Assembly (NCBI GenBank): GCA_033980235.1 | Contig: CM067062.1 | Span: 13,659,991 to 13,723,990 of the forward strand | Length of the DNA stretch: 64,000 bases | Origin: Diadema setosum | Lineage: Eukaryota > Echinodermata > Echinoidea > Diadematoida > Diadematidae | Direction of reading: 5' to 3' | Shown here: piece by piece, positions 58,430 through 64,000 of the stretch | Layout: each line of letters starts with the position of its first letter | Position numbering within the stretch: position 1 is the first letter of the stretch | Notes under the pieces: model-generated | Databases searched by the model: none | Seen by the model: only the letters and a program-made list of their open reading frames with translations | What the model was told of the DNA's origin: nothing | Position numbers and translations under genes: made by a program

Positions 58430-59956
58430 GGACGTTCCTCAGTTAAAGTGAAGTCCATGTAATTTTCTTCAAACTTTCCACACCCTAACTTTGACCCATC
58501 CTAAGCCCAAATATGTAAATAAAACCATAGGTTCATGTGCTTGTTTTTCTTCTACGGGACTTTGAAGAATATGACTAATCTGCCGTCCTGTACCAAAATG
58601 ATGCCGTTACAGGATCAAGACCATGACTCGCAACAAAATCTGCAATAACAAACTTAAACACCCATAATTCTTTTAAAATCCACGTTATTTTCTCCAAATT
58701 TGCAGAAAAAGGTACTCAAAACCAGGAAAAGGTTGTGAAGTTAGGGTTTACACTCTCATTCTAGAGCAAGCAGCGCCCTCACGCGGCAGAAAACACAGAA
58801 ATCTCTCAAATCCTTGTCAGAGACGTTTTGTGTTATAGAGGTGAACGAAAGGACAAGGTTCATAAAACCTTTATATGCTGTACATTCAATACCCATGTCA
58901 TTTTCACTAAACTTTACCAAGTTGTAGAAGAAGGTTTACTAATTCCAGAAAAAAACAATAAAAATTGGGCGTTAGTGTGCTAGTTTTTGTGCCGGCAACA
59001 CCCCATATGATAGATATCAACTTAGGTCCCCAAAAGCTGGTTATAAACCTATCGTGGGTGCCCTGATTAGGTGGGGTTCATGAATGTCATGCTGTACATT
59101 CAACACCCATGTCATTTTCATAAAACTTGATCAATTTGTAGAAGAAGGGTTACTTAATACAGAACAATTGCAAAAATGGGGGGGGGGGGGGTTCGTGTGC
59201 TCGCTTTTGTGCTAGCAGCGCCTCCTTGCTACAAAATCATCGTAAGACCCCCCAAATCTGTTCGAGAAACAATGCAGGGATATCCTATTCGAGCGATGCA
59301 TGAATCTCATGCCACCCTGTCAGGGCATCCCAGCAATTTCGGGGTCTTACATGACATAATTACTGTCGCATGGTGGCACTGCTAGCACATAAACGAGCAC
59401 ATGAACCCTCAATTTTTATTGTTTTTCTGGAATTAGTAAGCCTTCTTCTACAATTAAAATGGTCACGTTTCGTGAAAATGACATGGGTTTTGAACGTACA
59501 GCATAGATTTGAGAACTCACCCTGTCAGGGCATCCCTGCATATAGATTCTTGACCAGATTTTGGGGTGTTACAATGATATATCGCATGGGGACGCTGTTA
59601 GCTCAAGAATGAGAGTGTAAACCCTAACTTTAAAACCTTTTCCTCATTTTGAGTACCTTTCACTACAATTCTTGCAAATTTGGAGAAAATAACGTGAATT
59701 TTGAAAGGATTATGGGGATTTAAGTTTGTCATTGCAGATTTTGTTGCCAGTCATGGTCTTGATCCTGTAACGCTGTCATTTTGGTATACTGGACGGCAGA
59801 TTTTCATGTTCTTCAAAGTCCCGTAGAAGAAAAACAAGCCCATGAACCTGTGGTTTTATTTACTATTTGGGCTTCGGATGGGTCAAAGTTACTGTATGGA
59901 AAGTTTGAAGAAAATGACTAGGACTTAAAAATGATCACTTTAACTGAGGAACGTCC
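58430..59956. mobile_element. 1.5-kb inverted-repeat element with TTAA target duplication
   Basis: The ends GGACGTTCCTCAGTTAAAGT and inverse are each flanked by TTAA (58426-58429, 59957-59960). The two arms are complementary over most of their roughly 700 bp around a centre near 59190. Within the left arm a piece of about 130 bp is repeated (near 58880 and 59090). A TTAA duplication fits piggyBac or Kolobok types; the ends are not the CCCT type seen at 9661. Non-coding. Confidence 0.65.
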
Positions 59957-61126
59957 TTAAAGGAATAAATGAAATTCATTCTTTTTGTTAGCATTCGAAT
60001 CAGCATAACAGGGCATTCAATACTGGTCATAAACCATATTCCTCGTGAGCAGATAACCTGCGCTATTTACACACATTTTTGACCTTTACTTTGACCGCTA
60101 TAGCGTGGACTACAAAATGCTATAGGACTCACGTTTAAGTTTTCAACGAGTGTTGTTATTCTACACTGTGGGTCATCATTCCCACACCGCAATTTCCACT
60201 GAAACGCTGTGTATTAATATTGAAAAAAAAAATGTATAGAACTGTTCTGCAGAATACGGTCATCATGAAATATTCAATGTGCTTTCTGTTTGGAAATCAA
60301 GTATAAGGCTACACATGTTTGACTATATGATTCTAGAATTTTCATGGATTTTTCCAGCTTAACTCCGTTCAAAAGTTGTAAAATACTGACGAGCTCGTTT
60401 CTCAGCCAAACTGTCTATAGGCTTTGTTGCAAACGGAGCAAAGCAGCGGTTACCTATCTTGTGCACCTTCAAGCACCTGCACACACATTCACCACCACCA
60501 CCATCACACACTAGAGTTTATTTTCCCCTGCTACCTTCGCAGCAGAATTTATATTGTTACGAATCTAGTACGTCCTTATCTTTTCCTCGGGCCGGCCATC
60601 TTTTCAAGCAATGCTTATAATGGCGGCCCTCTGCATAATCGTTTCTTAACTATAAATGTTATTCTTATCACTGCTGCATAGACATGCATATTGTATATTA
60701 TATTTCTTTCATATCGTTGTTTATGCAAGTCAAAAGACTGTGTTAAATTTATTTTATATATTTCCTACATGTTCATGATTATGTACTTAGTATCGTGGTT
60801 TATGCAAGTCAAACGACTCTGCGTTGAATTTTTCCTGCATCTTCATGATTATGTAACTTATGTATATTGATTTGCAGAAAATAAAGTATCTATCAATCAA
60901 AATTGTGTACGTGCGTGTGTGCGTGTGTTTGTGAATAGAGAGTTACCTTAATAAAGGGGAAAAAAAGACAGCCGATCTGCGAATGATGACTTGCTGCTTA
61001 TAAGGATTTTAACTCACTGCGTCCCACGTTAACTTCCTGTGCATTTAATGTGTGTGAATATCATGTGCACATTATTGACTCCCTAGCATAGATAGGTATG
61101 TAACTGTTCATTTCGCCTTTATTCAG

Positions 61127-61291
61127 GGTAACCAAGAGTCGCAATGACAAGTTCCCGGTAGGTACGTGGGTCAAAGGTTACCTCGGTTGGTCCACCCACA
61201 CTGTTAATGACGGCAAACAACTCAAGGAGATGCCGACTTTACCGCCGAATGTGCCTCGCTCGTACTCTTTGGGAATTATCGGCATGCCTGG
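61127..61291 (+). CDS. PTGR1: PTGR1 exon 4
   Basis: After TTTATTCAG the exon encodes R-VTKSRNDKFPVGTWVKGYLG, then WSTHTVNDGKQLKEMP and ends SYSLGIIGMPG with donor GG|GTAAGA. It matches vertebrate PTGR1 around [21 protein letters not shown] and LALGTVGMPGL. The W-[ST]-THxxxDGKxL and GxxGMPG motifs are diagnostic for the family. Phase 2 in and out; 165 nt. Confidence 0.93.
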
Positions 61292-61414
61292 GTAAGAATT
61301 TGTATTTGAGGTTTTTTTTTTTTCCCCAAGGCTGTTTATAACGGGGTCATCCCACTAGACCGACACCCATAAGTCCCCAGCCCATGAGTTCGACACTAGG
61401 CAATTAAAGCCCAT

Positions 61415-61740
61415 GGCCCGAATTCACGAAGGTGGTACAAATTAAACCATGGTTTAAACCATGGACAAAACCATGGAGCGCCAAGTGTCGCACGGAATAT
61501 TTCGTTACGAAATCAGTCATTTCGTCGACAAAATGACTGTTTTGGTAAACGAAATTATCATTTCGTGGACGAAATGTTCATTTAGTTACAAAATATTGTC
61601 ATTTCGTTACAAAATAGTCATTTCATCGACGAAATTACTTATTTCGTAACGAAATGTTCCATGGGACACTTGGCGCTCCATGGTTTTTGTCCATGGTTTA
61701 AACCATGATTTCATTTGTACCACCTTCGTGAATTCGGGCC
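61415..61740. mobile_element. 326-bp palindromic MITE with inner ATTTCGT repeats
   Basis: The ends GGCCCGAATTCACGAAGGTG and inverse are followed by AAACCATGG blocks in both arms. The centre is built of repeated ATTTCGT/ACGAAAT units in both orientations. Both flanks carry a related CCCATGAGTTC sequence, so it may sit inside an older repeat. Confidence 0.6.
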
Positions 61741-61904
61741 CATGAGTTCAATACTGGGTATGCCCATCACGAGTTCGACAGACACAAAACGGGGCTTAAT
61801 GTGTCGGTCTCGTGGGCCTTGTTAGCTTAGTGTCGAACTATTAAATGGGCTGTATGACTCATGGGCTGTGTAACTGGTGAGTTGTATGACTCGTGGGCTG
61901 TACG

Positions 61905-62310
61905 ACTCGGGTGCTGTTCGTTATTCCGAAGGTTCGTTATTCCGAAGGTTCGTTATTCCAAAGGTTTGTTAATCTGAAACACACAAATTCCCTATACCTA
62001 GAGGTTCGTTAATCCGAACATTATTTTGTGGTGTTATTCCGAAGGTTCGTTAATCCGAAAATGAAATAGGGTTGGCTATTCCGAAGGTTCGTTGATCCGA
62101 AATGATATATAGGGTCCGTAACGCGAGCCTTCGAAATAAAGAGCTTTGTTTCATTTTCAGATTAACGAACCTTCGGAATAACGAACCTTCGGAATAACGA
62201 ACCTTCTTTCATTTTCGGATAAATGAACTTTCGGAATAACAAACCTCATCACATTTTCGGATTAACGAATCTTCGGAATAACGAACCTTCGAAATAACGA
62301 GCTGTAACCA
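61905..62310. repeat. Inverted tandem repeat of a 15-16 bp GGTTCGTTATTCCGAA unit
   Basis: The left half has at least six copies of GGTTCGTTATTCCGAA-like units; the right half has the reverse complement (TTCGGAATAACGAACC). The two sides together could form a long hairpin. Non-coding. Confidence 0.65.
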
Positions 62311-63387
62311 TTATCCGACAATAAATTCTAGACCCTTATTCTTTACCCACGTGATAAATCCCTGCAGGTAATTATAAATTCTTCAATGTCCGTCGTTAGC
62401 GCAGAAATTGTGCTATGTGATCTAATTTGTACTGGCATTCTGTTTAAACGGGTGCACGTCACGTGACCATGCATCATAAAACGAACTAAAATTCGCAGGT
62501 TTCGATTTTATGTGAGGACTCAAAAATACGTCAACGGGGTCAACTCACGTCAGATTATTTTTAAATCTTTAATGAACAGTCCATTTTCTATAATTAATTC
62601 CTAAGTTTGGGATTAAGAAACAAATGATAAATTCTCTTTTCTCTCTCTCTCTCTCTCTCTCTCTTTTTGCAGTTTCATTGGGGTGTTATCATTATTTCTT
62701 CTGAAAACTAGACGTGAATGAAACGTTACTTATATTTTGAAAGAGTATTTTATTCCAAATCACGTGGTATCATTTATTGTGTGTGGTATGTGTTCTTACT
62801 TGGATGAAAAGGAGGTATTGTTTGCGAGAGAGCAAAAATCAACTTTTGCGTACAAGTAGTATATTAAAGTGAGAGAATTGATTGAATGTATACATAAGAT
62901 GCACTGCGTTTAAGCAAAAACGTCAACTTTTTTTTTTTCAATGATTCTTTTTTTCAGTTTGATATATCCACAGACAATGCCTTTCCGCACATTAAAGTGT
63001 GAGTCGTAAACTCTAAACGAATTAAAAGTTTTGTAATGACCTCAGAACATTTTGCTTTGCCTTGCTTTTGTTTTTCATATACGTATATGTGGATGATGGC
63101 CTGCCTCAAAAAAAGGAGGGGTGAGAATGGTTTAAGAACATCCTACTGCTCAAACTGGTGATGTCCAGGCACCCCTCCCCTCCCCCCCCCCCCCCCCCCC
63201 CCCCCCCCATCTGCGAGCCGAATTCTCTGGCAATTCTGTCGTTATTTGTTTTTCCTTTTTAAATTGTAATTATATAATTTTTTTTCTTTGTTGAATAGAT
63301 TTCCTTTCAGCTACATTCGTGTTTGTTGTTCTCAGGTATACCGTAATACGTGCTTTGAAAAAAAAAATGATGTACTTTGATCGTTGA

Positions 63388-64000
<613 letters not shown>

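Larger units (their letters stand above)
52717..61126 (+). other. PTGR1 intron 3
   Basis: An 8.4-kb intron with no other exon recognised. It holds (AATC)n at about 52789-52806, (AAATC)n at about 53838-53867, a (GA)n run at about 53972-54000, a short G/C-rich repeat at about 54150-54300 and a patch of direct AGGTCA repeats at 54780-54960. It also holds two diverged copies of a TTGTCTCTT...AGATGAA repeat near 56580 and 56920, T-runs near 57412 and 57510, and the inverted-repeat element at 58430-59956. Confidence 0.7.

Overview
The window reads as intron-rich, repeat-dense animal nuclear DNA. The best fit is an echinoderm, probably a sea urchin, or another marine deuterostome. Reasons: two host genes are split into short exons with GT/AG borders, there are many TA- and TTAA-flanked foldback elements, and there is a CR1-like retrotransposon with PHD-finger and 2A-like coding of a kind known from sea urchin. 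No bacterial-type gene organisation is present. The species assignment is inference.

Left part (1-16.4 kb). Positions 1 to about 5.24 kb have no recognisable coding and end in two overlapping AATAAA signals on the + strand, consistent with the 3' UTR of a + strand gene lying off the left edge. Facing it on the minus strand is RNF185, an E3 ubiquitin ligase with a RING finger and C-terminal membrane anchor. Its five coding exons (16419 down to 12377) join into a complete 186-residue protein. The space around and inside it holds several MITEs, including a piggyBac-type MITE inserted exactly into the TTAA of a foldback element.

Middle (16.4-31 kb). This is a repeat district: two pogo/Tigger-like MITEs, a 590-bp foldback, a 0.9-kb TA-flanked element, a damaged CR1-like retrotransposon on the minus strand (PHD finger, endonuclease, reverse transcriptase, with a separate 2A-like/PHD leader fragment further upstream), a 2.3-kb element with long inverted repeats, and a cluster of short GGCGTTTTCAC MITEs.

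Right part (31-64 kb). This is the 5' half of a prostaglandin reductase 1 (PTGR1) gene on the + strand. The segment with upstream sequence, exon 1 and exon 2 is present four times in a row (about 2.3 kb each, 30980-52279). Exons 3, 4 and 5 occur once and the gene runs off the right edge. In intron 1 of the fourth unit sits a 12.1-kb L1/Tx1-type retrotransposon (38683-50800) with a 13-14 bp target-site duplication and an A-tail. Its 5' region is a tandem array of nine monomers of about 525-585 bp, one of them split by a 2.6-kb Harbinger-like element. The L1 has a long reverse-transcriptase ORF but no visible ORF1. A 22-bp piece identical to the L1 ORF lies at a rearrangement junction inside units 1-3 but not unit 4. 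Introns 3 and 4 of PTGR1 hold a 1.5-kb TTAA-flanked inverted repeat, two further palindromic repeats and several microsatellites.

The host genes have separate jobs (ER-associated protein degradation; reduction of lipid-derived enones). The common theme is repeated remodelling of one promoter/exon block by retrotransposition, nested DNA transposons and unequal exchange.
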